Positions 24,126 through 33,266 of a stretch of DNA of 44,862 nt are shown one piece after another. Under the pieces are notes generated by a model, which searched no databases, was not told the origin of the DNA, and worked only from the letters and a program-made list of their open reading frames with translations. This stretch comes from Lactobacillus sp. ESL0246. Its GTDB lineage: Bacteria; Bacillota; Bacilli; Lactobacillales; Lactobacillaceae. Position 1 is the stretch's first letter; each line of letters opens with the position of its first letter. A program made the translations under genes and the position numbers. The DNA lies in the NCBI RefSeq assembly GCF_003692965.1, contig NZ_REHC01000015.1, forward strand, positions 1-44,862, written 5' to 3'.

Positions 24126-24281
24126 TGTTTTGTGATCAATAGACAAGCAAAAAATTGTACTGTATTATACAAAATCACTTGACATTTGCCATCCAATTTC
24201 AATTTATTTTTCTCTTGTTTGCCACTATATATTGTACTAAACTAGGAAGTAATCAAGATATAGTATTTAAGAAAGAACGTG

Positions 24282-24926
24282 ATGACAGTTATTGTTTTAA
24301 GTGGGCCAATTGGAGCCGGTAAATCCAGTTTAACCAGTATTTTAGCTGAACATTTAGGTACACAAGCTTTCTATGAGGGAGTTGATAATAATCCGGTCCT
24401 TCCCTTGTATTATCAAGATATGAAACGATATACTTTTTTGCTTAATATCTATCTACTCAACCATCGTTTGGCTCAAATTAATCAAGCAATTAAGGAAAAG
24501 AACAGTGTTTCGGATCGTTCAATTTATGAAGATGCTCTCTTCTTTAAAATGAATGCGGAAAATTCTGTTGCTGATCCAACAGAATTTAAAATTTACGATA
24601 GTTTGCTGAAAAATATGCTGGAAGATACTCCAGGTAATCCGAGTAAAAAACCTGACTTATTGATCTATATTCACGTATCACTTGATACCATGCTAAATAG
24701 AATCAAAAAGCGCGGTCGCTCTTACGAGCAGATAAGTACGGACCCCAGCTTAAAGGATTATTATTCGCGCTTGATTAATTATTACGAGCCATGGTATGAA
24801 AGTTATAACGCATCACCGAAAATGTCAATTGATGGTGATCAGTTTGATTTTATCCTCGATGAAACTGCTAAAAAAGAAGTTTTAAAGCAAATTGACGATA
24901 AACTGCTTACGATTGGAAATTTATAA
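24282..24926 (+). CDS. Deoxynucleoside kinase, first of a tandem pair (dAK/dGK family)
   Basis: A 214-residue P-loop kinase of purine salvage, close in layout to the L. acidophilus R-26 dAK/dGK heterodimer subunits. P-loop GPIGAGKSS (residues 8-16), [11 protein letters not shown] (catalytic DRS) and a KKRGRSYEQ lid are visible. Start ATG 24282 is chosen over the adjacent GTG 24279 because the R-26 enzymes begin [11 protein letters not shown]. It shares 69 identical bases with the next gene at its 5' end and lies 15 bases before it. By length (R-26 dAK is the shorter subunit) it may be dAK, but which copy prefers deoxyadenosine cannot be told safely from sequence. Confidence 0.9.
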   Translation: MTVIVLSGPIGAGKSSLTSILAEHLGTQAFYEGVDNNPVLPLYYQDMKRYTFLLNIYLLNHRLAQINQAIKEKNSVSDRSIYEDALFFKMNAENSVADPTEFKIYDSLLKNMLEDTPGNPSKKPDLLIYIHVSLDTMLNRIKKRGRSYEQISTDPSLKDYYSRLINYYEPWYESYNASPKMSIDGDQFDFILDETAKKEVLKQIDDKLLTIGNL

Positions 24927-24941
24927 TGAAGAAGGAAAGTG

Positions 24942-25631
24942 ATGACAGTTATTGTTTTAAGTGGGCCAATTGGAGCCGGTAAATCCAGTTTAACCAGTAT
25001 TTTAGCTAATTATTTAGGAACTAAACCTTTTTATGAAAGTGTTGATAATAACCCCGTCTTACCACTCTTTTATGCAGATCCTAAAAATTATGCCTTTTTA
25101 TTACAAGTATTTTTCTTAAACACACGTTTTAGAAGTATCAAAGATGCATTGACTGATGACAATAATGTTCTTGATCGCTCAATTTATGAAGATGCTCTCT
25201 TTTTCCAGATGAATGCCGATATAGGCCGTGCAACTAAAGAAGAAATTGACACATACTATGAACTTTTAAATAATATGATGACTGAGCTTAATCATATGCC
25301 AAAAAAGAACCCTGATTTATTAGTTCACATTAAAGTGTCATATAATACAATGCTTAAAAGAATTAAAAAACGTGGTCGTCCTTATGAGCAACTTAGTTAT
25401 GATGCAACACTTGAAGACTATTATAAACGCTTATTACGCTATTATAAGCCGTGGTATGAAAATTATGATCACTCGCCCAAAATGGAAATTGATGGCGATC
25501 AGCTTGACTTTATGACCAATGACCAAGATAGGGAAATTGTTCTAGATCAAATTGTTAAAAAGTTAAAAGAGATTGGAAAATTACCTCAATCATGGGATAA
25601 ATCAACTGAAATTGAAATTGCAAAACAATAA
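24942..25631 (+). CDS. Deoxynucleoside kinase, second of the tandem pair (dAK/dGK family)
   Basis: A 229-residue paralogue of the preceding kinase. P-loop [21 protein letters not shown] and KKRGRPYEQL are conserved; it has a longer C-terminus (LPQSWDKSTEIEIAKQ). Start ATG 24942 follows AAGGAAAG. In L. acidophilus R-26 the two subunits form a heterodimer phosphorylating deoxyadenosine and deoxyguanosine, and a deoxycytidine kinase form derives from dgk by loss of residues 2 and 3 (from memory of that literature). The longer product here may correspond to dGK. Operon with the first copy. Confidence 0.9.
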   Translation: MTVIVLSGPIGAGKSSLTSILANYLGTKPFYESVDNNPVLPLFYADPKNYAFLLQVFFLNTRFRSIKDALTDDNNVLDRSIYEDALFFQMNADIGRATKEEIDTYYELLNNMMTELNHMPKKNPDLLVHIKVSYNTMLKRIKKRGRPYEQLSYDATLEDYYKRLLRYYKPWYENYDHSPKMEIDGDQLDFMTNDQDREIVLDQIVKKLKEIGKLPQSWDKSTEIEIAKQ

Positions 25632-25712
25632 TATACAACCTAATTAAAAACAGTCAGTCTAAAAGACAATATTCTTTTTTCTAGATTAGAATAAATTATT
25701 AATTTTTTAGTT

Positions 25713-25755
25713 AAGGACTAATTCTTGATATTCCATCAGGATTGGTCCTTTTTAT
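25713..25755 (+). terminator. Terminator after the kinase pair
   Basis: AAGGACTAATTCTTGAT (25713-25729) pairs with ATCAGGATTGGTCCTT (25735-25750), including G-U pairs, followed by TTTTATTT. The same bases encode the decayed end of a transposase on the other strand, so the hairpin may derive from the IS end. Confidence 0.7.
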
Positions 25756-25950
25756 TTGTCCTTATTTCTTTTGCATTGCAATACTCGACGTAGTCTTTAA
25801 TTACATCTTCTAGTTTATCAAGATTTTTCAAATTTTCTCAAAGCCGTAAAACATTTCACAATTAAGAATCATTAAGAGTTGCATAATCCTATGAATCATG
25901 GACCAAAATAGAAATTTTAAGTTCTTAAATTAAGAAATTTCTAGTCCTTG
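25715..25950 (-). pseudogene. Remnant of an IS3-family transposase (OrfB C-terminus)
   Basis: On the minus strand, broken frames give EMFYGFEK, then after a frameshift NLKNLDKLEDVIKDYVEYCN, then after another KGPILMEYQELVL. The typical C-terminus of IS150-group OrfB reads approximately EMFYGYEK..LDELE..I.DYI.YYN..RI..KLKGLSPVEYR, in the same order. No intact frame remains and no start is visible. Confidence 0.7.
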
Positions 25951-26268
25951 GTGTGAAATAGTGGCGGGCATAACCTTTTAACTATAAACTTCAATGATTA
26001 GTGTCCAGTAAATCTTTTGCTCAATTAGTTACAACTCATTTTACATATCTTTGATTAATATTATTACTAAAGACGTTAGAAATATAAAAACGAGTAAGAA
26101 TTTGAAAATCATGTCAATCTAGCAGAAAAACTAAATTGTTAATACTTATTTGAGCAATATCTTATATGTCTCAATTCAATTGAAATTCATTTTGCATGAA
26201 AAGCTGTTAATATTGGTAATTAAAACATCAACTTTAGATCATTTATGTTATGCTTATAGATAATTTCT

Positions 26269-26303
26269 TGCATGTTTGATCACGACAGCTAATAAAACAT
26301 GCA
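26269..26303 (+). promoter_or_regulatory. Hairpin/dyad in the leader of the amino-acid importer operon
   Basis: TGCATGTTT (26269-26277) and AAACATGCA (26295-26303) form a perfect 9-pair inverted repeat with a 17-base loop, 36 bases before the permease start. It is not followed by a T run, so it is not a terminator. It could be an operator or an RNA element that senses the amino acid supply. Confidence 0.5.
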
Positions 26304-26338
26304 CCTACTGGAAAAATGAATTATAAAGGAGTTAACCA

Positions 26339-26980
26339 ATGAATTACATTATCTCAATCTTGCCTTCTTTACTTTCAGGTGCGCAAATGACTTTACTTTT
26401 ATTTTTCTGGACAATTATTATTTCTATTCCTTTAGGAATTATTGTTAGTATAGGCTTATTGTCTCCTTTTAAGCTCTTACGGCTGTTCTTGAAATTTTAT
26501 GTCTGGATTATGCGCGGAACACCCTTATTGCTGCAGCTTATTTTCATTTTTTATGGGTTACCAATCATTGGAATTATTTTCCAACGTTATGACGCCGCTT
26601 TATTTGCCTTAATTATTAATTATTCTGCTTATTTTGCAGAAATTTTTCGTGGCGGTTTTCAATCCGTACCTACAGGTCAATATGAAAGTGCCCATGTTCT
26701 CCAACTTAACTCCTGGCAAACTCTTCAACACGTTATTATTCCCCAAGTAAACAAAATTGTGATACCGTCAATCGGCAATGAAATCATTAATCTTGTTAAA
26801 GATACTTCCTTGGTTTACGTAATTGGATTAGGCGAACTTCTACGAGCCGGAAATGTTGCAACAGCACGTGATGTCACCTTAATTCCTCTTATCCTAGTCG
26901 GTGTTATTTATTTGATAATGACTGGCTTAATTTCGTTTCTATTGAAGCAAATAGAACAAAATTATTCAAAGTGGAAATAA
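26339..26980 (+). CDS. Polar amino-acid ABC transporter, permease
   Basis: A 213-residue HisM/GlnP-type permease with about five membrane segments. The motif YSAYFAEIFRGGFQSVPTGQYESAHVL (EAA loop region) is typical, as is LLQLIFIFYGLPIIG. Start ATG follows AAAGGAG. It is first of three genes (permease, ATPase, binding protein); only one permease gene is present, so the importer probably uses a homodimer. Substrate is likely a polar amino acid (glutamine, cystine or similar), not determined. Confidence 0.9.
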   Translation: MNYIISILPSLLSGAQMTLLLFFWTIIISIPLGIIVSIGLLSPFKLLRLFLKFYVWIMRGTPLLLQLIFIFYGLPIIGIIFQRYDAALFALIINYSAYFAEIFRGGFQSVPTGQYESAHVLQLNSWQTLQHVIIPQVNKIVIPSIGNEIINLVKDTSLVYVIGLGELLRAGNVATARDVTLIPLILVGVIYLIMTGLISFLLKQIEQNYSKWK

Positions 26981-26996
26981 GTGAAAAGGAAAAATT

Positions 26997-27638
26997 ATGC
27001 TTGAATTAAAAAATATTACTAAAAAATTTGGTTCAAAAGTTATTCTAAATAAGCTTAATCTTACAATCCCTGATAAACAAATTCTTGCAATTGTTGGCTC
27101 ATCTGGTGCAGGTAAAACCACCTTACTACGCTGTCTTAATGGACTTGAAAAAGTCGATGAGGGACATTTTTATTGGAATAACAAAGAGTTCAACCCAACT
27201 CAACCTCGTCAAAATGAACAAATTATGGGCGTTGTCTTCCAAAACTACGAACTTTTTCCTAACCTAACAGTAATTAATAATATAACGCTCGCTCCAACCC
27301 TAGTATCAAAAGAAAAACTTTCCGTCGCTCAAGAAACTGCTCGAAAACTGCTTAATGAACTTGACTTAGTTAACGCAGAACAATTATATCCTTACCAACT
27401 TTCCGGAGGACAAAAGCAACGAGTAGCCATTGCTCGAGCAATGGCTATGAAACCTCGAATTTTATGTTACGATGAGCCAACTTCTGCATTGGATCCAGTA
27501 TTACGAAACAAAATTGCAGATATCATTTTACAACTAAAAAGCCAAAATCAAATAACACAAATTATTGTTACCCATGATATGGAGTTTGCTAATCAAATCG
27601 CTGATATGGTTTTTACAGTTAATGCTTTAGATAAATGA
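26997..27638 (+). CDS. Polar amino-acid ABC transporter, ATP-binding protein
   Basis: A 213-residue GlnQ/HisP-type ATPase: Walker A GSSGAGKTT, Q-loop VFQNYELFPNLTV, signature LSGGQKQRVAIARAMAM, Walker B ILCYDEPTSALDP and switch His in IVTHDMEFA. It is shorter than the usual 240 residues at the C-terminus, where the family often has the D-loop-following tail, but all catalytic motifs are present. It starts 16 bases after the permease. Confidence 0.93.
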   Translation: MLELKNITKKFGSKVILNKLNLTIPDKQILAIVGSSGAGKTTLLRCLNGLEKVDEGHFYWNNKEFNPTQPRQNEQIMGVVFQNYELFPNLTVINNITLAPTLVSKEKLSVAQETARKLLNELDLVNAEQLYPYQLSGGQKQRVAIARAMAMKPRILCYDEPTSALDPVLRNKIADIILQLKSQNQITQIIVTHDMEFANQIADMVFTVNALDK

Positions 27639-27651
27639 GAAGGTAATCTGA

Positions 27652-28497
27652 GTGAAGACTAAACGTTTTGTGACTTTAATATTATTATTTATTTGTAGTT
27701 TGATTTTATCTGCTTGTAGTGGCATTACTATTGGCCAGCATACTAACTCTACTGACAACTGGGAACGTATCAAAAAGCAAGGCTATATTACCATTGGAAT
27801 TGATGATACATTTGTACCTATGGATTTTCGACTAAACAACGGCCAATTAGTTGGTTATGACGTTGATTTAGCCAATGCTGTTTTCAAATTATATGGTTTA
27901 AAAGTAAATTATCAAACAATAGATTGGTCAATGAACACTACAGAACTACGTAATGGCACAATTGATTTGATTTGGAACGGTTTTAGCAAGACACCTGCTA
28001 GAGAAGAAAAAGTTTCTTTTAGTAAAACTTATTTATATGGCTCACAAGTTTTAGTAGCATTGAAAAAGAATAAAATCAATCGTCCTCAAGCAATGAAGAA
28101 TAAAACTTTGGGCGTCCAAACAGGCTCTTCTGGATATAACGATGTAATGAACTACCCTACAATTTTTAAAAATCAGATAAAAAATCAAACCCCTATTCTT
28201 TATGATTCATTTACAAATGCATTCATTGATCTCACTGCTCACCGTATTCAAGGGCTCCTAATTGATAGTACCTATGCAAATTACTATATTTCTCATCAAA
28301 AAAATCCGGCACAATTTACTGAAGTTGCAACCCCATTTTCAAGAGAAGAATTTGCAGTCGGTCTTCGGAAAAACGATCATTTTCTCCAAAAAAAGATTAA
28401 CTATGCTTTGAATAAATTCAGTCAAGACGGAACTCTAAAAAAAATTAATGATAAATGGTTTGGCAATCGTGCACAATCACCATTATTGAATAACTAA
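27652..28497 (+). CDS. Polar amino-acid ABC transporter, substrate-binding lipoprotein
   Basis: A 281-residue lipoprotein: signal peptide with lipobox LSAC (Cys22), then a family 3 extracellular solute-binding domain (ITIGIDDTFVPMDFRLNNGQLVGYDVDLANAV, RNGTIDLIWNGFSKTPAREEKVSFS, LGVQTGSSGY). Start is GTG 27652 after AAGGTAATCT. Last gene of the importer operon, 13 bases after the ATPase. The ligand pocket pattern suggests a small polar amino acid; not resolved further. Confidence 0.92.
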   Translation: MKTKRFVTLILLFICSLILSACSGITIGQHTNSTDNWERIKKQGYITIGIDDTFVPMDFRLNNGQLVGYDVDLANAVFKLYGLKVNYQTIDWSMNTTELRNGTIDLIWNGFSKTPAREEKVSFSKTYLYGSQVLVALKKNKINRPQAMKNKTLGVQTGSSGYNDVMNYPTIFKNQIKNQTPILYDSFTNAFIDLTAHRIQGLLIDSTYANYYISHQKNPAQFTEVATPFSREEFAVGLRKNDHFLQKKINYALNKFSQDGTLKKINDKWFGNRAQSPLLNN

Positions 28498-28873
28498 TAT
28501 CCCGAAAACAATCTTAACAGTTGATCTTAACTCAATAACTAGTAGACATGCCGCATTATTAAATTTTTTACCCCAAGCAAATTATCGAAACAATTTATAC
28601 TTTTATGGATATTTCCCAGGAAATACTTACATCTTGGTCATTTCATATTCTCTAATATCTTCTTTATAGCCATAATTTTACTTAATTGAATTGGCTATTA
28701 CAAAATTTAAGTTAATTTGTGACTTTATTATCTAAAGTTACTCAGTAAATAATATTATATTTAAAAATTATTTTCACATATAATTCGTGTTTACATTAAT
28801 TTGTGTCAGTGTTACACTATAGAAGTTGTTTAATTCATCAAAAATACGAACATTTATCTATAGGAGTAATCAA
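28498..28873. other. Intergenic region before the first purine permease
   Basis: A gap of 376 bases. A direct repeat ATCTTAAC occurs at 28511 and 28524. A candidate promoter TTTACA (28790-28795), 17-base spacer, TACACT (28813-28818) lies before the permease. No purine riboswitch core (conserved loop sequences) and no clear terminator for the importer operon were found. Confidence 0.4.
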
Positions 28874-30181
28874 ATGAATTTTATAAAAAGCTATTTTCAG
28901 CTTAATAAATATAAAACAAGTATAAAAGTGGAATTTTTAGCAGGCCTAACGACTTTTATAAGCATGTCTTATATTTTGTTTGTTAATCCAAGTGTTTTAG
29001 GCGCTAGTGGAATGGACAAGGGAGCCGTTTTTACTGCAACAGCTTTAGCTAGTGCTCTAGGAACTGCACTGATGGGGATTGTCGCTAACTATCCGATAGG
29101 TGAAGCTCCCGCTTTAGGTATTAACGCATTCTTTGCTTACACCGTTTGTGTGGGCATGCATGTTTCATGGCAAACCGCATTAGCAGCTGTTTTTGTTGCT
29201 TCAATAATTTTTATCTTAATTACCATGTTTAAACTAAGAGAAAAAATCATCAATGCAATCCCTGCAGATTTAAAATTTGCCATTTCTGCAGGAATTGGTC
29301 TTTTTATTGCCTTTTTAGGTATGCAAGATGGCGGTTTAATCGTTGGTAATAAGTCTACCCTAGTTGGTCTTGGCTCATTGCATGATCCTGCAGTTTGGAT
29401 TACTATTTTTGGATTATTAATAACAGTTATTCTAATGATTATTAATGTTCCTGGTGCTATCTTTATCGGAATGGTTTTAGCAGCCATTTTTGGTGTTATA
29501 ACTGGTCAAATTGCATTACCTAATAAGATGATTTCTTTAGCACCAAGTATTGCGCCAACTTTTGGGCAAGCTGTTTTTCACATAAAAGACATTAATTCAC
29601 TTCAAATGTGGGTTGTCGTTTTAACTTTTCTACTTGTCACCTTTTTTGACACAGCTGGTACTTTGATTGGCTTGGCACAGCAAGCTGGTTTTATGAAAAA
29701 TAATAAAATGCCCCGAGTTGGTAAAGCCTTAACTTCAGATTCTACAGCAATGATGGTGGGATCAATTTTAGGAACTTCACCCGTAGGTGCATTCGTAGAA
29801 TCAAGTGCTGGAATTGCTGTCGGTGGGCGCACTGGCTTAACTGCTGTCTTTGTAGCCATTTTCTTCTTAATTTCAATGATTTTTAGTCCTCTATTAAGCT
29901 TGTTTACAACTCACGTAACCGCCCCAGCATTGATCATTGTTGGCGTGTTAATGGCTCAAAATACTTTGCACGTACATTGGGATAAAATGGAGATCGCTGT
30001 CCCTGCTTTTTTAATTTTAATTGGAATGCCACTGACTTATTCAATTTCTGACGGTCTGGCTCTTGGAATAATTACCTACCCAATATGTATGATTGCCGCT
30101 AAACGTGGTAAAGAAATCACCCCTATGATGTGGATCTTATTCATCGTCTTTATCATCTTCTTATGGGTTCTAAATTTCTAA
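28874..30181 (+). CDS. NCS2/AzgA-type purine permease, copy 1
   Basis: A 435-residue membrane protein with about 12-13 hydrophobic segments. Start ATG 28874 (MNFIKSYFQ) is preferred to an upstream in-frame TTG because AGGAG lies 8 bases before it. Signatures are GLTTFISMSYILFVNPSVLGASGMDKGAVF, GEAPALGINAFFAYTVC, SAGIGLFIAFLGMQDGGLIV, LVTFFDTAGTLIGLAQQAG and ESSAGIAVGGRTGLTAV, as in PbuG/PbuO-like hypoxanthine/guanine (or adenine) permeases. It probably feeds the purine salvage that the nearby kinases also serve. A close paralogue lies 1.7 kb downstream. Confidence 0.9.
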   Translation: MNFIKSYFQLNKYKTSIKVEFLAGLTTFISMSYILFVNPSVLGASGMDKGAVFTATALASALGTALMGIVANYPIGEAPALGINAFFAYTVCVGMHVSWQTALAAVFVASIIFILITMFKLREKIINAIPADLKFAISAGIGLFIAFLGMQDGGLIVGNKSTLVGLGSLHDPAVWITIFGLLITVILMIINVPGAIFIGMVLAAIFGVITGQIALPNKMISLAPSIAPTFGQAVFHIKDINSLQMWVVVLTFLLVTFFDTAGTLIGLAQQAGFMKNNKMPRVGKALTSDSTAMMVGSILGTSPVGAFVESSAGIAVGGRTGLTAVFVAIFFLISMIFSPLLSLFTTHVTAPALIIVGVLMAQNTLHVHWDKMEIAVPAFLILIGMPLTYSISDGLALGIITYPICMIAAKRGKEITPMMWILFIVFIIFLWVLNF

Positions 30182-30282
30182 AGACTTTACTATTAAACAA
30201 AATATATCTATGGTAAAATGTGCAAATGTAGTATATGTTATTTTGCATTGATATATTAACCCAAATTTCAAAAGAGGTCTTT

Positions 30283-31737
30283 ATGAAAGCACTTGAAAAT
30301 ATCGATTATAAAAAATTCATTATGCCGATTGTATTAGGTTTAATCTTTTGGTTCACTACCCCTATACGTCCAGCTGGAGTAACAGTTGCAGCATGGCATA
30401 TGTTAGCAATTTTTATTGCTACTATTGCTGGTTGTATTACTTTACCACTTTCTATTAGTGGTGTTACTTTAATTGGTTTTACTTTAACTATTGTTTTAGG
30501 CCTAGTTCCCTTAGCTGATAAAGTAGTAAATGGCAAGGTAATTGAAAAGGGCGCAATTAATGCATTTGCCAACTCGTCAGCTTGGCTAATCGTTATGGCA
30601 TTCATGATTTCACGTGGAATTGTTAAAACAGGTTTAGGTCAAAGAATTGCCCTTTATTTTGTTAAATGGTTTGGACATAAATCCTTAGGTCTTGGTTATG
30701 CGATTGGAGCAATTGACTTACTTGTTTCCCCAGCTACACCTTCTAATGCTGCCAGAGCAGGTGGTGTTGTTTATCCATTAATTAAGTCCTTAGCAAATAC
30801 CTTTGGTTCAAAACCTAATGATCCTTCACGGAAAAAAATGGGTTCTTACCTTGTCTTTACTGAATTCCAAGTTAATATTATTACATCATCACTATTCATG
30901 ACAGCTTGTGCCCCAAACTTAATTGCCGTAGCTTTAGCTAGCAAAGCTGGTGTTACACTAAGCTGGATGCCATGGCTAATGGCTAGTATTGTACCTGCTG
31001 CTATTTGCTTAATTACAGTGCCATATTTTATTTACAAATTATATCCTCCTGAGGTTAAAGAAACTCCAAATGCAAGAGAGTGGGCAACAGATCAGCTTAA
31101 AGAAATGGGTAAGTTAACCATACCTGAAAAAATGATGGCGATAATTTTTGCCATTACACTAATTCTATGGATGCTTTCTAGTACATTAGGAATTGATGCC
31201 ACTCTAATTGCCTTTGTCGCTGTAACTTTATTGTTACTTACTGGTGTTCTTTCACCTAAAGACTTATTAAGTGAAACAGGAGCTTGGAATATTCTAATTT
31301 GGCTTTCTATTCTTGTTTTTATGGCAGAAAAGTTAACTCAATTTGGTTTCATTGGTTGGATCTCTAGTAGTATTGCTGCTGAAATTAAAGGAGTTAATTG
31401 GCTAGTTGCTTTAATAATTTTAGCTTTAGTACTGTTTTATACCCATTACCTATTTGCAAGTGCCACTGCACATAACTCTGCAATGTATTTACCACTTTTA
31501 ACAGTTGCCATTGCTGCTGGTGCTCCTAAAGTAATGGCAGCACAATTTTTGGCAATGTTTTCAGCGATTATGGGATCAACTACCCACTACTCTAGTCCAG
31601 CAGCTTCTGTTTTAGCATCATCAGGATATGTTAAGCAAAATGAATGGTGGAAGTTAAGTTTTATCTTTGGTATTTTTTACATCTTGGTTTACGGAATCAT
31701 CGGGCTAGCATGGATGAAGATTATCGGTATGTGGTAA
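30283..31737 (+). CDS. DASS-family (SLC13-like) anion/dicarboxylate transporter
   Basis: A 484-residue protein with about 12 membrane segments. Start ATG 30283 (MKALENIDYK) follows AAAGAGG; the longer frame has no ribosome binding site. The motifs SPATPSNAARAGGVVYPLIKSLA and GSTTHYSSPAASVLASSGYV are those of divalent anion:Na+ symporters such as YflS/CitT-type malate, 2-oxoglutarate or citrate carriers. It lies between two purine permease copies and has its own terminator. Substrate inferred to be a di- or tricarboxylate. Confidence 0.88.
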   Translation: MKALENIDYKKFIMPIVLGLIFWFTTPIRPAGVTVAAWHMLAIFIATIAGCITLPLSISGVTLIGFTLTIVLGLVPLADKVVNGKVIEKGAINAFANSSAWLIVMAFMISRGIVKTGLGQRIALYFVKWFGHKSLGLGYAIGAIDLLVSPATPSNAARAGGVVYPLIKSLANTFGSKPNDPSRKKMGSYLVFTEFQVNIITSSLFMTACAPNLIAVALASKAGVTLSWMPWLMASIVPAAICLITVPYFIYKLYPPEVKETPNAREWATDQLKEMGKLTIPEKMMAIIFAITLILWMLSSTLGIDATLIAFVAVTLLLLTGVLSPKDLLSETGAWNILIWLSILVFMAEKLTQFGFIGWISSSIAAEIKGVNWLVALIILALVLFYTHYLFASATAHNSAMYLPLLTVAIAAGAPKVMAAQFLAMFSAIMGSTTHYSSPAASVLASSGYVKQNEWWKLSFIFGIFYILVYGIIGLAWMKIIGMW

Positions 31738-31742
31738 TTTCA

Positions 31743-31776
31743 AAAAAACGAATCTAAAAAGATTCGTTTTTTTGAT
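31743..31776 (+). terminator. Terminator after the DASS transporter
   Basis: AAAAAACGAATC (31743-31754) and GATTCGTTTTTT (31761-31772) form a 12-pair stem with a 6-base loop and a T run. Confidence 0.9.
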
Positions 31777-31862
31777 TTCTTGTAATTATTTTTCATTAGA
31801 ATCATACGCTTATGCTACACTAGATAATGTATTTTATTATTTAAATATTTTTTGGAGGAAAA

Positions 31863-33173
31863 ATGATGACATTAGAAAAAGTCTTTCATTTAAACGATGC
31901 TCATACCACTGTCAAACGTGAGTTAACTGCTGCATTAACCACCTTTGTCAGCCTCTCCTACATCCTTTTTGTTAACCCGAACATTTTACATGCAGCAGGA
32001 ATTGATAAGGGAGCTGCCTTTACAGTTACTGCATTATCAATTGCAATTGGCTGCTTTATTATGGGACTAGTAGCAAACTACCCGATTGCCTTAGCTCCAA
32101 CGCTAGGCAGCGCTGCCTTTTTTGCTTATAACGTCTGTGGCAGCATGCACATTAATTGGCAAACAGCGCTCGCAGCGGTTTTAGTTGCCTCAGTCCTTTT
32201 TATTTTAATTACCGTTTTAAAACTACGAGAAAAAGTAGTTGATGCAATCCCTCAAGATTTAAAATATGCTATTTCTGCCGGAATTGGCTTATTTATTGCT
32301 TTTATAGGCTTACAAAATGGTAAGCTAATCGTCAATAGTGAATCTAATCTAGTCACTTTAGGTAAATTTAACACACCGGCAGTTTGGATCACACTTTTTG
32401 GATTGACTCTAACCGTCATCTTAATGGCCTTAAATGTACCTGGTTCAATTTTTATTGGAATGGTTGTAACCGCAGTTTTTGGCGTTATAATCGGACAAAT
32501 TGCCGTTCCAAAGGCAATTATAGCCAGGGCACCAAGTATTACTCCAACTTTTGGTCAAGCTATTTTCCACATTAAAGATATCAATACACCGCAACTATTT
32601 ATGGTTGTTCTAACATTTTTATTAGTTACCTTTTTTGACACTGCTGGAACCTTAATTGGGATGACCGAACAGGCCGGTATGGTAGATCAAAATGGCAAAA
32701 TTCCGCGTATTGGAAAAGCCTTTTTATCTGATTCCTTAGCAATGGTTGAGGGTGCAGTTCTTGGTACGGCTCCACTTGGAACTTCAGTTGAATCAAGTGC
32801 CGGAATAGCTATGGGCGGACGTACAGGTTTAACGGCAATTTTTATTGGTATCTTCTTTTTAATTAGTATGATTTTTAGCCCATTATTAGCCGTAATTCCA
32901 ACCACAGTTACAGCACCTGCATTAATTATAGTTGGTGTTTTAATGGCTGGTAATCTTAAAAAAATTAACTGGGACAAATTCGAAATTGCCTTTCCAGCTT
33001 TTCTAACTGTTATTGGAATGCCTTTAACTTACAGCATTTCAGATGGTTTAGCTTTAGGGATGATTGCTTATCCCATTACGATGATTGCATCTAAACAAGC
33101 CAAAAAAGTTTCACCAATGATGTATGTCTTGTTTATAGTATTTATTATCTTTTTCTTAATAACCAACATGTAA
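31863..33173 (+). CDS. NCS2/AzgA-type purine permease, copy 2
   Basis: A 436-residue paralogue of copy 1, by eye about two thirds identical (GIDKGAAFTVTALSIAIG, SAGIGLFIAFIGLQNGKLIV, LVTFFDTAGTLIGMTEQAG, GGRTGLTAIFIGIFFLISMIFSPLL). The signature that reads APALGINAFFAY in copy 1 is APTLGSAAFFAY here, so the conserved Gly-Ile-Asn is lost, which may alter substrate choice. Start ATG 31863 or 31866 follows GGAGGAA. Confidence 0.88.
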   Translation: MMTLEKVFHLNDAHTTVKRELTAALTTFVSLSYILFVNPNILHAAGIDKGAAFTVTALSIAIGCFIMGLVANYPIALAPTLGSAAFFAYNVCGSMHINWQTALAAVLVASVLFILITVLKLREKVVDAIPQDLKYAISAGIGLFIAFIGLQNGKLIVNSESNLVTLGKFNTPAVWITLFGLTLTVILMALNVPGSIFIGMVVTAVFGVIIGQIAVPKAIIARAPSITPTFGQAIFHIKDINTPQLFMVVLTFLLVTFFDTAGTLIGMTEQAGMVDQNGKIPRIGKAFLSDSLAMVEGAVLGTAPLGTSVESSAGIAMGGRTGLTAIFIGIFFLISMIFSPLLAVIPTTVTAPALIIVGVLMAGNLKKINWDKFEIAFPAFLTVIGMPLTYSISDGLALGMIAYPITMIASKQAKKVSPMMYVLFIVFIIFFLITNM

Positions 33174-33191
33174 AATCAATTTATTAAAGCC

Positions 33192-33220
33192 TTGACAACA
33201 TAGCTTTTTTATAATATAAA
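33192..33220 (+). promoter_or_regulatory. Promoter of the small membrane protein gene
   Basis: TTGACA (33192-33197), a 17-base spacer and TATAAA (33215-33220), 47 bases before the start codon. Confidence 0.65.
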
Positions 33221-33266
33221 TATTAAAAATAAGCTATTATAGTTAACAAACTAAGAGGAACTATGA

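Larger units (their letters stand above)
23735..24281. other. Intergenic region asp23 - kinases
   Basis: This 547-base gap holds the asp23 terminator, a parS-like site (24110-24125), a dyad TTGTA-N8-TACAA at 24155-24172 and a possible promoter TTGACA (24179-24184) with a weak ATTTAT -10 at 17-base spacing for the kinase pair. No further coding region was seen. Confidence 0.5.
25632..26338. other. Intergenic region kinases - amino-acid importer
   Basis: This 707-base gap holds the terminator at 25713-25755, a decayed IS3-type transposase end (about 25715-25950, minus), about 300 bases (25950-26250) in which I see nothing, and a leader hairpin before the importer genes (26269-26303). Confidence 0.6.

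Noticed and set aside
28498-28873. Purine riboswitch before the purine permease
   Set aside because: The conserved core loop sequences of the purine aptamer were not found, and no terminator-antiterminator pair is visible.
29137-29859. Long minus-strand frames inside the purine permease
   Set aside because: Mirror frames of a transmembrane protein gene; the plus-strand family match is clear.
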